Source: JAJDTQ01 sp965204235 (GTDB lineage: Bacteria; Desulfobacterota; Binatia; UBA9968; JAJDTQ01). From it: 64,000 nt of DNA. The stretch is from contig OZ241979.1 of assembly GCA_965204235.1 (NCBI GenBank), positions 2,170,001-2,234,000 on the forward strand. The letters are read 5' to 3'. The position numbers and the translations under genes are program-made. This document shows, piece after piece, positions 57,342-64,000 of this stretch. The notes below the pieces were generated by a model that searched no databases, was not told the DNA's origin, and worked only from the letters and a program-made list of their open reading frames with translations. Within the stretch, counting starts at the first letter, position 1. Every line of letters starts with the position of its first letter.

Positions 57342-57463
57342 GAGTCGCTCCTTGGCCGGGGTTGGGGTCCTGAGAAGACAGGGCGCCGGGGTCCGATCCA
57401 GGGCTATAGCCTGTCCTTCCGGGCTTTGCTAGACTACGCGCACACTCGCCGGGGGGTTGCACC

Positions 57464-58450
57464 GTGGTCATCGACGCTCACGCACACTACACGACGGCGC
57501 CCGCAAAGCTCCAGTCCTTTCGCGCGCGGCAGATCATCAACCAGGCGCGGCCCGCGCCCGCGAAGCTCAACGTCAGCGACGAGGAGCTCGAGCAGTCCAT
57601 GCGGCCGCAGTTCCAGAGGATGGCCGACACCGGCATCGACCGGCTGCTGTTCTCGCCCCAGGCATCGGCCATGGGCCATCATTTCGGGTCGGAGCTCGTC
57701 AGCCGTTACTGGAGCGAGGCGTGCAACGACCTCATCGCCCGCATCGCCCGGCTGTGGCCGGACAAGGTCTCGCCCGTGTGCCAGCTCCCCCAATCGCCGG
57801 GGGTCGGCCCCGGGAGTTGGGTGGAGGAGTTGGAGCGTTGCGTCAGGGAGCAGGGCTTCATCGCTTGCAACATCAACCCGGACCTGTGCGGCGGCCGGGA
57901 GCCGTGGACGCCGTCCCTCGCCCACGAGTGGTGGTACCCGCTGTGGGAGAAGATGGTGGAACTGGACGTACCGGGGACCATCCACGCCAGCGCGTCCCTG
58001 AACCCGGCCATGCACCTGACCAGCTCTTACTACATCGCGCACCACCACAACGCCGCGGTGGAGTTGCTGAGTTCGCGGGTGTTCCGGGACTTCCCCAAGC
58101 TCAAGATCGTCATCCCCCACGGCGGCGGCGCGGTGCCGTACCAGTGGAACCGCCACCGGGGCATGCACGTGAAGGAGGGGCTGGAGCCCTTCGAGGAGGC
58201 GGCCCGACGGGTCTATTGGGACATGGCCATCTACGACGCCGAGGGCATGGAGTTGCTCATCAAGCGGGTGGGGTCCGACCGGGTGCTGTTCGCCACCGAG
58301 ATGTTCGGCGCGGTGAACGCCACGGACCCGCAGACCGGGCGCAACTTCGAGGAGGTGGTGCCGATCTTCGAGTCCGTCGAAGGTCTCAGCGCCGAGGACC
58401 GTTACAACATCACCGAGGGCAACGCCAAGCGGCTCTACTCGCTGCCGTAG
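57464..58450 (+). CDS. ligJ: Amidohydrolase-family 4-oxalomesaconate hydratase-like protein (LigJ type)
   Basis: A 328-residue TIM-barrel protein very similar in motif order to LigJ, which hydrates 4-oxalomesaconate in the protocatechuate/gallate 4,5-cleavage pathway. Matching segments are VIDAHAHYTTAPAKLQSFR, RLLFSPQASAMGHHFGSE, LPQSPGVGP, INPDLCGG, IVIPHGGGAVPYQWNRHRG and VLFATEMFGAVNATDPQTG. HAH in the first motif and His of PHGGG are metal ligands. The start is GTG 57464. An alpha/beta hydrolase gene follows after 16 bp. Related amidohydrolases decarboxylate similar acids, so the exact reaction needs a test. Confidence 0.75.
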   Translation: MVIDAHAHYTTAPAKLQSFRARQIINQARPAPAKLNVSDEELEQSMRPQFQRMADTGIDRLLFSPQASAMGHHFGSELVSRYWSEACNDLIARIARLWPDKVSPVCQLPQSPGVGPGSWVEELERCVREQGFIACNINPDLCGGREPWTPSLAHEWWYPLWEKMVELDVPGTIHASASLNPAMHLTSSYYIAHHHNAAVELLSSRVFRDFPKLKIVIPHGGGAVPYQWNRHRGMHVKEGLEPFEEAARRVYWDMAIYDAEGMELLIKRVGSDRVLFATEMFGAVNATDPQTGRNFEEVVPIFESVEGLSAEDRYNITEGNAKRLYSLP

Positions 58451-58466
58451 GCGCCGGAGGGGTTCC

Positions 58467-59576
58467 ATGATCGACTTCCTCTTTCCCGCCGAAGTCATGG
58501 GCGGCCAGACGCTTCGGCTCGTGGCCGAAGCCCAGCAGGGAGGCGGCGACCTGTTCGACGTCGCGCGCCTGTGCCGCGGCCTCGACCCCGGCGACAAGGG
58601 CGCGTGGCAGGATGCGTGGCTCGGTCTGGCCCGCGAGACCGAGGCCCGGGCGAAGGACGCGCTGGCCGCGGGCCACGAGCGCACGGCCCGGCAGTTCTTC
58701 TTCCACGCCAACCAGTACTTCCGCATGTCGGACGTGTTCCTGACCATCGCGGAGAACGACGTCAAGGCGCAACGGTTCCGGAAGTCGCAGGAATGCTTCC
58801 GGGCGGCCGCGGCGCTCCACGATCCTCCCATCGAGGTCGTGAGCGTCCGTTGCGGCGACGAGGAGTACGACGGCTACTTCTGCCACCCCAGGAACCCGGC
58901 GCCGGGCAAATGGCCTGCGGTCTTCCTCATGGGGGGCGCCGACGCCTTCGCCGAGGAGATCTTCTTCAGCGGCCGGCAGGTGCTGGAGTACGGCTGGGCG
59001 CTGCTGCTGGTGGACACGCCGGGACGGGGCTCGTCCATGTACCTCAAGGGGATCCCCACCCGGCCGGACTACGAGGTCCCCGCCCGGGCCTGCATCGACT
59101 ACCTGGCGTCGCGGCCGGAAGTGGACCCCGAGCGCATGGCGCTCATGGGCATCAGCATGGCCGGCTACTACGCGCCCCGGGCCGCGGCCTTCGACCCGCG
59201 CATCAAGGCGCTGGTGGGTTGGAGCGGCTGCTTCAGCATACTGGACGACCTCTACCTCTTCTGCGAGCACCTCCGGCCAGTGGTGCAACGGCTCCTGGGA
59301 GGAGTGAGCGACGAAGTGGCCCGGGAGCGGCTCAAGGACTTCACCATGGAAGGAGCCGCCGGGAACATCACCTGCCCCACGTTGATCACCCACGGCGCCA
59401 ACGACCGCCTGATGGACGTGAACGGCGCCAGACGCCTGTTCGACGAGATCGGCAGCAAGGACAAGACCCTCAAGATCTACGACGACGCGGCCACCGGCGG
59501 CGCCATCCATTGCAGCCACGACTACTGGGCCCACAACGTGCCCTACATGCTCGACTGGCTCGAGGACCGGTTGTAG
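58467..59576 (+). CDS. Alpha/beta hydrolase (DHPON hydrolase / FrsA-like, DLH superfamily)
   Basis: A 369-residue hydrolase with a helical N-terminal cap (about 1-120, including AARQFFFHANQYFR seen as TARQFFFHANQYFRMSD) and a catalytic domain. LMGGADAFAEEIFFSG contributes the oxyanion region, MALMGISMAGYYAPRAA carries the nucleophile Ser (GISMAG), LITHGANDRLMDV the Asp, and AIHCSHDYW the His. The layout resembles 2,6-dihydroxypseudooxynicotine hydrolase and fungal polyketide hydrolases that cleave C-C bonds of beta-diketones. GGAGGGG lies just before ATG 58467. It forms a pair with the LigJ-like gene, so a ring-fission product is a reasonable substrate guess. Confidence 0.82.
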   Translation: MIDFLFPAEVMGGQTLRLVAEAQQGGGDLFDVARLCRGLDPGDKGAWQDAWLGLARETEARAKDALAAGHERTARQFFFHANQYFRMSDVFLTIAENDVKAQRFRKSQECFRAAAALHDPPIEVVSVRCGDEEYDGYFCHPRNPAPGKWPAVFLMGGADAFAEEIFFSGRQVLEYGWALLLVDTPGRGSSMYLKGIPTRPDYEVPARACIDYLASRPEVDPERMALMGISMAGYYAPRAAAFDPRIKALVGWSGCFSILDDLYLFCEHLRPVVQRLLGGVSDEVARERLKDFTMEGAAGNITCPTLITHGANDRLMDVNGARRLFDEIGSKDKTLKIYDDAATGGAIHCSHDYWAHNVPYMLDWLEDRL

Positions 59577-59652
59577 CGGCTTGAGTTTCAAGAAGTCATA
59601 CTGTTTGTGCTGCCGAAGCTAGCGCAGGATACGATGGAGAAGGATGGGTTGA

Positions 59653-61125
59653 ATGGCTAATCCGAAGCTAAGGTTTACGGAACCTGAAATTCAGGCCCTA
59701 TTCGGTCACGAAGCTGCGGAGGACGAAGATCCGGAACGCCTTCGTGATTATTATTTCAAAACATCCACTTATGACCAAGTCGCAACCGAATTAGCCCTAC
59801 GGATATTAGTCGGTCACAAAGGCATTGGTAAGTCGGCCCTCTTTCAAGTTGCAATTTCAGAGGATCGAAAAGCAAACAAGATCGCGATATTAGTCAAGCC
59901 TGACGACATCGCCGAGCTTGGAACCGACTCATCAGACTTTCTGCAGACGGTCCGTTCATGGAAGCTAGGACTTGTTGAAATAATAGCAGGAAAGGTCCTC
60001 ACACACCTTGGTGCGAACAGTGACGACTTCAAGGTAAAATTGAAAGGATATGGTGGGCGTATCCTAGATTTCCTGAAGACGACTCTCAAGGCGGACCAGC
60101 GGGATGGTATCAGTTTGACTAGTGTGAATCAATTGCTTATCAAGAATTTCCTCAAAGATGGAGTGATAACAGTATATATCGATGATCTGGATCGAGGATG
60201 GCGGGGCAGCCCAGAAGACGTGAGCCGCATTTCAGCTCTGCTGAACGCCGTCCGGGACATCGCCAATGAAAACAACGGCATCCGCTTTAGAATCAGCTTG
60301 CGTTCCGACGTGTATTATCTCGTCCGTACGTCTGATGAATCAACAGACAAAATCGAAGGCTCGGTCATCTGGCAGACTTGGACCAATCACGAAATCTTCG
60401 TCATGCTTGTCAAACGCTTTGAAACTTTCTTTGGTCGCTCGGTCAACGAAAAGAGACTCATCTATACTAGACAACCAGAGCTGGCAAGTTACCTGAATCC
60501 CGTTATCGAACCACGATTTAATGGGGCAGGTAAGTGGAATAATGCACCAATGTATAGAATTCTTATGTCGTTGATTCGAAAGCGTCCGCGCGACCTTGTA
60601 AAACTCTGCACTTTAGCGGCTCGTAAAGCCCAGGGGACAGGTCGTATCCGGATCAACACCGCAGATTTTCAGGCAATATTCGAAGAGTACTCACAAGGGA
60701 GAATTCAAGATACAATAAATGAGTTTCGATCAGAGCTTCCAGAGATCGAACGTCTGATCTTTAGTATGAAACCGAACAGACGAGAACGGCAAGCACGCTA
60801 CGGCTACGTTTATACTACCAGCGATCTTCTCAACAAATTGACGAATGCGTCACAATCCGGGGAATATCGTTTTGCTAGAGGACAAGGACACTTTTCGGCT
60901 TCGTCTAAGGAACTTGCGGCCTTTCTGTACAAAATCAACTTCCTTACCGCTCGTAAGGAAACCGATGAGGGTACAGATCGTCGGTATTTCGAAGAAAATA
61001 GATACCTATACCACCAGTTTGCAGACTTTGGCTACGATTGGGAGGTTCATCCGGCATATCGCTGGGCGCTGCAACCAGATAATATTCGAGACATTTTTGA
61101 TTCTATAGACCTTAACGCCGAATGA
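59653..61125 (+). CDS. P-loop ATPase, Sll1717 family
   Basis: A 490-residue ATPase. FTEPEIQALFGHEAAEDEDPERL and YYFKTSTYDQV precede the Walker A ILVGHKGIGKSALFQ (about 50-64). Walker B is GVITVYIDDLDRGW (about 170-183). A sensor-like RFRISLRSDVYYLVR and a C-terminal winged-helix-like region (SLIRKRPRDLVKLCTLAARK, and YVYTTSDLLNKLTNAS) follow. This matches the Sll1717-type ATPases related to STAND/KAP NTPases, found in defence islands but not characterised to my knowledge. It is strikingly A/T-rich compared with the adjacent hydrolase gene, so it was acquired horizontally. It is followed by small genes and an SDH-type protease. Confidence 0.85.
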   Translation: MANPKLRFTEPEIQALFGHEAAEDEDPERLRDYYFKTSTYDQVATELALRILVGHKGIGKSALFQVAISEDRKANKIAILVKPDDIAELGTDSSDFLQTVRSWKLGLVEIIAGKVLTHLGANSDDFKVKLKGYGGRILDFLKTTLKADQRDGISLTSVNQLLIKNFLKDGVITVYIDDLDRGWRGSPEDVSRISALLNAVRDIANENNGIRFRISLRSDVYYLVRTSDESTDKIEGSVIWQTWTNHEIFVMLVKRFETFFGRSVNEKRLIYTRQPELASYLNPVIEPRFNGAGKWNNAPMYRILMSLIRKRPRDLVKLCTLAARKAQGTGRIRINTADFQAIFEEYSQGRIQDTINEFRSELPEIERLIFSMKPNRRERQARYGYVYTTSDLLNKLTNASQSGEYRFARGQGHFSASSKELAAFLYKINFLTARKETDEGTDRRYFEENRYLYHQFADFGYDWEVHPAYRWALQPDNIRDIFDSIDLNAE

Positions 61126-61265
61126 GTGTGCTTAGGAAGGATCAACGTAGGACTGGTCCCAATATCGAGGTAGCAGCTTCGCTGTCATTACTGGTAAAGC
61201 GGTGGGGATGTGAAGTTGGGAAACCACGCAGTCCTCATTGAGCGTTGGATTTGAAAGGACTCAAG

Positions 61266-61556
61266 ATGACAAGGGTAATCATGGCGATGATAATGGCGCT
61301 AATGTTGTCGGGATGTGCAGTTTCCCAACAACCGGCAGTCATCTACGACCTTGAATCGGACAAGGTTCAAGTCCAAGCTTACGTGAACCCCTTCCGACCT
61401 GAAGCGAACACGCCGATGGAGGAGGTCATTCGTGAGGCAGAGAAAGCTTGTACGATTCACGAACGAAAGCCAGTGGGGCCTTTGAGCAGTAGAAAAGTTT
61501 GTATAGATCAATACTGCCACAGGTTCAACCTGATTCATTTATTCGCGTGTAAGTAG
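61266..61556 (+). CDS. Small lipoprotein of unknown function
   Basis: A 96-residue protein with a lipoprotein signal (MTRVIMAMIMALMLSGC, lipobox LSGC with Cys at 17). The mature part is short and contains four further Cys (ACTIH, KVCIDQYCHRF, FACK) that could form disulfides. AAAGGA lies just before ATG 61266. It stands between the Sll1717-type ATPase and the protease within the A/T-rich island. No family recognised. Confidence 0.7.
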   Translation: MTRVIMAMIMALMLSGCAVSQQPAVIYDLESDKVQVQAYVNPFRPEANTPMEEVIREAEKACTIHERKPVGPLSSRKVCIDQYCHRFNLIHLFACK

Positions 61557-61603
61557 CAAGGAGGATTTGTGCGGAGATGGTCAACAGTAGGAAAGGAGCA
61601 ACA

Positions 61604-61831
61604 GTGACAACAAAGGGGACAAAGAAGATGGACAAGAAGCGCACGGCGAAGAACATCCGCGTACAACAAAGGGACGCCATGCTAGAAGCCGCGCTGGCGC
61701 GTCCGGGCGTGCGGGAGTTCATGGAAGTTTACCAGGATTGGCAAAAAGCCGACCGCGGACTGGACGCTTATCGTTCGGCAACAAAGGAACCACTGATTAC
61801 GACGACTACCGACCGTACAAGCGCGCGATAG
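61604..61831 (+). CDS. Small basic protein of unknown function
   Basis: A 75-residue basic protein (TTKGTKKMDKKRTAKNIRVQ, then LEAALARPGVREFMEVYQDW). I place the start at GTG 61604 because AAAGGAG lies five bases upstream; ATG 61577 lacks a ribosome site. The helical middle resembles nothing I recognise. It ends 23 bp before the protease start and is probably in the same transcript. Confidence 0.5.
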   Translation: MTTKGTKKMDKKRTAKNIRVQQRDAMLEAALARPGVREFMEVYQDWQKADRGLDAYRSATKEPLITTTTDRTSAR

Positions 61832-61854
61832 GCCCAATCCAGGGGGGCGACACC

Positions 61855-62820
61855 ATGCCCATATGGAGCGAGATCCTTGCCGAATTGCACGAAACCGCCA
61901 AAGACAGGCCTCCAGACTTCGATGGCGTCCGACGCAAATATCTCCATAAACTCTATAAGCACACCAAGCGAGATACCATTCTGTACGCTTCGGGATGGTT
62001 ACAGAGGCAGCAGGTAGGTCCCGAGCTCACTTCAATTGGTGATGAAGACATTCAGGCGCTTATGCAAGTCACTTCGGGTTTGCAAGGACCATCTCTTGAT
62101 CTCATCTTGCATAGTCCCGGTGGTTCATCAGAGGCTGCAGAAGCTATCGTTTCCTATTTACGGTCCCGGTTTTCCGATATTCGGGTGATCGTGCCGCAAC
62201 TCGCCATGTCGGCAGCAACGATGATTTCGTGTGCAGCCGATAGAATCGTGATGGGCAAACACTCTTTCCTTGGCCCTACCGATCCGCAGTTCGTGCTCTT
62301 GACTCCGTTGGGTATTCGCAGGGTTCCTGCTCAAGCGGTTCTAGACCAGTTCGACAAGGCCCAAGGTGAGTGTGCCGATCCTGCGAAACTCTCGGCATGG
62401 TTGCCGATGTTGAGCCAATTCGGTCCGGATTTGCTTGTAAACTGTGAAACGGCGTTGGAAATGTCCAAGGAACTCGTGCAGCGGTGGTTGGAAACTTACA
62501 TGTTCAAGGACCGATCAGATCGTCGGAAGCAAGCCACATCCGTAGCTGACTGGCTTGCGGGCCACAAGAATTTCAAGAGTCACAGTCGCCATCTGTCTCG
62601 ATCGGATTTGACTGCACAGGGACTTGTGATTGATGAACTGGAAAAGGATCAACAACTCCAGGATTGTAGTCTGTCCGTGTTTCACGCAACGACTCACACG
62701 TTCACAGGCACGACTGCGGTGAAGATCGTCGAGAACCATACTGGCCGCGCTTTCATTAAACATCAGCAACCCCAGGCGGTGCAGATCGGTATAGGTAATG
62801 AGTCGTTGCAGCCAACATGA
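61855..62820 (+). CDS. SDH-family Clp-fold serine protease
   Basis: A 321-residue protease of the serine dehydrogenase proteinase (SDH, PF01972) type, with a ClpP/SppA crotonase fold. LDLILHSPGGSSEAAEAIVS contributes the oxyanion turn; IRVIVPQLAMSAATMISCAA carries the nucleophile Ser in AMSA. DRIVMGKHSFLGPTDPQFV is the conserved dyad region, and LTAQGLVIDEL lies near the end. No transmembrane segment is obvious, so it should act in the cytoplasm or at the membrane surface. GGGGGG lies before ATG 61855; the frame upstream overlaps the small ORF. With the Sll1717 ATPase it may form a regulated proteolysis unit, which is inference. Confidence 0.85.
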   Translation: MPIWSEILAELHETAKDRPPDFDGVRRKYLHKLYKHTKRDTILYASGWLQRQQVGPELTSIGDEDIQALMQVTSGLQGPSLDLILHSPGGSSEAAEAIVSYLRSRFSDIRVIVPQLAMSAATMISCAADRIVMGKHSFLGPTDPQFVLLTPLGIRRVPAQAVLDQFDKAQGECADPAKLSAWLPMLSQFGPDLLVNCETALEMSKELVQRWLETYMFKDRSDRRKQATSVADWLAGHKNFKSHSRHLSRSDLTAQGLVIDELEKDQQLQDCSLSVFHATTHTFTGTTAVKIVENHTGRAFIKHQQPQAVQIGIGNESLQPT

Positions 62821-62840
62821 GCCTAACCATAGGAGAGACC

Positions 62841-63317
62841 ATGGCCAAGGGATCAGTTGTGTCGATACAGGTCGCGCCGGACGCCAAGGGCGCCATGCAG
62901 AACCTTCCGGAAGTCCGCGCGGTGGAGGGCAGGGGCCTCGAAGGAGACCGCTACTGCAACGAGGTGGGCAGCTACTCGCACAACCCGGGGCCGGACCGGG
63001 AGGTGACGCTCATCGAGGCCGAGGCGATGGAGGCCATGGAGCGCGACTACGGTACGGTGCTGGACTCGAAGGACAGCCGCCGCAACGTGACCACTCGCGG
63101 GGTTCCCCTGAACCACTTGGTGCAGCGGGAGTTCACGGTGGGCGGAGTGAAGCTGCGGGGACTGCGGTTGTGCGAGCCGTGCGCCAACCTCGCCAGGCTG
63201 ACGGGCAAGAACGTGCTGCAGGGGCTGGTCCACCGGGGCGGCCTGCGGGCGCAGGTGCTCACCGGCGGCATGATCCGCGTGGGCGACGCGGTGGAATGGG
63301 ACGAAGATAAACCGTAG
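62841..63317 (+). CDS. MOSC domain-containing protein
   Basis: A 158-residue single MOSC (molybdenum cofactor sulfurase C-terminal) domain. VVSIQVAPDAKGAMQNLPEV and VEGRGLEGDRYCNEVGSYS mark the start; VTLIEAEAMEAMERDYG follows. The signature DSRRNVTTRGVPLNHLVQRE and the Cys-containing GLRLCEPCANLARLTGKNVL are characteristic, including the conserved Cys thought to handle sulfur. AGGAGA lies six bases before ATG 62841. Another ATG overlaps the protease stop (62817) but has no site of its own. The composition is that of the host, so the A/T-rich island ends just before this gene. Stand-alone MOSC proteins have roles in drug or N-hydroxylated base detoxification. Confidence 0.9.
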   Translation: MAKGSVVSIQVAPDAKGAMQNLPEVRAVEGRGLEGDRYCNEVGSYSHNPGPDREVTLIEAEAMEAMERDYGTVLDSKDSRRNVTTRGVPLNHLVQREFTVGGVKLRGLRLCEPCANLARLTGKNVLQGLVHRGGLRAQVLTGGMIRVGDAVEWDEDKP

Positions 63318-63409
63318 GGCGCCGCGCCACCGGCGCACGTTTCCGGGAAGTCTTACCGGGACACGGGCATCCTGGCCGCATTGTTCTGTTGCAATCCGTT
63401 GCAGACCTT

Positions 63410-63447
63410 TGCGGGCGTGCGGGCGGGACGCCCGCGCTCCCAGGGGT
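63410..63447. repeat. G/C hairpin repeat (GCGGGCG...CGCCCGC)
   Basis: GCGGGCG (63419-63425) and CGCCCGC (63429-63435) form a 7-bp stem with loop GGA, within a sequence (GCGTGCGGGCGGGACGCCCG) seen as a frequent intergenic repeat in many bacterial genomes. It lies between convergent genes and may help end transcription from either side. Confidence 0.6.
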
Positions 63448-63459
63448 ACGGCCTTCGCC

Positions 63460-64000
63460 TCATCCCGGCTCCTGCACGTCGTTCGCTTTCCCCGGTAACA
63501 CGAACAGGTCGGCCGTCCGATAGCGCTCCGGCGTCAGGCCCTGCTCCCAGGCGTAGTCGAGGAACGCCTCCACCGTCCTGCCGTCCTCGTCCAGGGAGTA
63601 GCTCCAGGGGTCCCCGGTGCGTCCCGGGCCGCCGCACAGGGTGTCCGTCTGCTCCGATGTGAGCGACCGCCACCAATCTTCCTCTTCCAGCGCCAGGACG
63701 TAGCGCGCCCGGGGTTCGCCGGCGCGGTTGCCCGCGGCTTTGGCGCGAAGGAAGGCGTCGTACAGGGCTTGGCACAGGTGCTCGTACTGCGCGGCCACGT
63801 CCTGCCACAGGGCGATGGTGTGCATGATGGGGAAGTAGCCGGAGCGGGCGTAGTAGTCCGACTCGGCTTGGCGCGTGTCCTCGCCCAGCAGCCGGCGCAC
63901 GCCGGCCGCCTTTCGCGCCGACGCGCTCAGGGTGGAGGCCTCGATCATGGCGTCGATGTCGCCCCGGACGAGCAACTCCTCCAGACCCTCGCCGGGAGGC
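63460..64000 (-). CDS. 4,5-dihydroxyphthalate decarboxylase-like / substrate-binding-fold protein (5' end outside window)
   Basis: The frame is open from the window edge to the stop at 63460, giving about 179 C-terminal residues. GDIDAMIEASTLSASARKAA, YYARSGYFPIMHTIALWQD and AAQYEHLCQALYDAFLRAKA match the C-terminal lobe of the family named after 4,5-dihydroxyphthalate decarboxylase. In that family the FPIMH motif and a following aromatic segment (here DPWSYSLDEDGRTVEAFLDY, then EQGLTPERY) are conserved. The fold is that of periplasmic binding proteins, and many members are annotated as ABC transporter substrate-binding proteins. The N-terminal half is needed to decide between enzyme and binding protein. 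Confidence 0.75.
   Translation of the reverse strand, partial: PPGEGLEELLVRGDIDAMIEASTLSASARKAAGVRRLLGEDTRQAESDYYARSGYFPIMHTIALWQDVAAQYEHLCQALYDAFLRAKAAGNRAGEPRARYVLALEEEDWWRSLTSEQTDTLCGGPGRTGDPWSYSLDEDGRTVEAFLDYAWEQGLTPERYRTADLFVLPGKANDVQEPG

Overview
The window is a GC-rich bacterial chromosome segment (most genes have G or C at nearly every third position) cut by several patches that are visibly richer in A/T. Gene content (urease, GlmU/GlmS, a DUF1302/DUF1329/RND envelope cluster, many CoA, amidohydrolase and aromatic-acid catabolism genes, an in-frame-UGA GrdB-type selenoprotein, and hundreds of bases of short mobile repeats) fits an uncultivated soil or marine lineage near the Deltaproteobacteria or Tectomicrobia. 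This placement is inference; there is no rRNA gene to settle it.

Layout. 1-4.4 kb, minus strand: an acyl-CoA dehydrogenase (cut by the window edge), an ADP-forming acyl-CoA synthetase and a PBP4-type carboxypeptidase. 4.8-8.7 kb, plus strand: an isochorismatase-type hydrolase, a DUF255 thioredoxin-fold protein and a GrdE-like reductase subunit. An IS1634-family element (8681-10677) sits exactly at the grdE stop codon and, with an arylsulfotransferase-like gene, separates grdE from grdB (12384-13736). grdB reads through an in-frame TGA at 13422-13424, followed at the right distance by a perfect small hairpin, so it is very probably a selenoprotein. Overlapping its end is a chain of four genes joined by 4-7 nt overlaps: DUF3696 ATPase, PIN-domain protein, RNA ligase and ABC ATPase. 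Exonuclease III follows.

18-26 kb: a RidA-like protein, a two-subunit TPP decarboxylase, an M20 peptidase with a GatC-like small protein, then a McrBC restriction island with broken genes at both edges. 26-38 kb: glmU-glmS, rlmE and the DUF1302-DUF1329-Ycf48-RND cluster, followed by a decayed glutathione S-transferase tail and tRNA-Leu(CAA). 38.4-43.6 kb, minus strand: a ureDABCFG operon without ureE, ending in a Trm112-like gene. 43.6-46 kb: RidA, a dienelactone hydrolase and an amidohydrolase.

46.2-54 kb is an A/T-richer defence-like island: a two-gene unit (membrane-anchored 739-aa protein plus a 1411-aa DEAH helicase with a DUF1998-like end), a RelE/HTH toxin-antitoxin pair and an orphan HigA-like antitoxin. 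54-59.6 kb: a TbpB-like surface lipoprotein, a nitroreductase, an HpcH/HpaI aldolase, a LigJ-like hydratase and an alpha/beta hydrolase. 59.6-62.8 kb is another A/T-rich insert: Sll1717-family ATPase, small lipoprotein, small ORF and SDH/Clp-fold protease. A MOSC protein and the 3' part of a dihydroxyphthalate-decarboxylase-like gene close the window.

Two families of short non-coding elements with inverted ends occupy most intergenic spaces. One carries a core around GTTCGTCCTGAGCGTAGCG (called REP-A here) and the other has CCGGCTCTTC ends and C-rich/G-rich inner arms (MITE-B). They supply the stop codons of at least one, probably two, genes and have truncated another.
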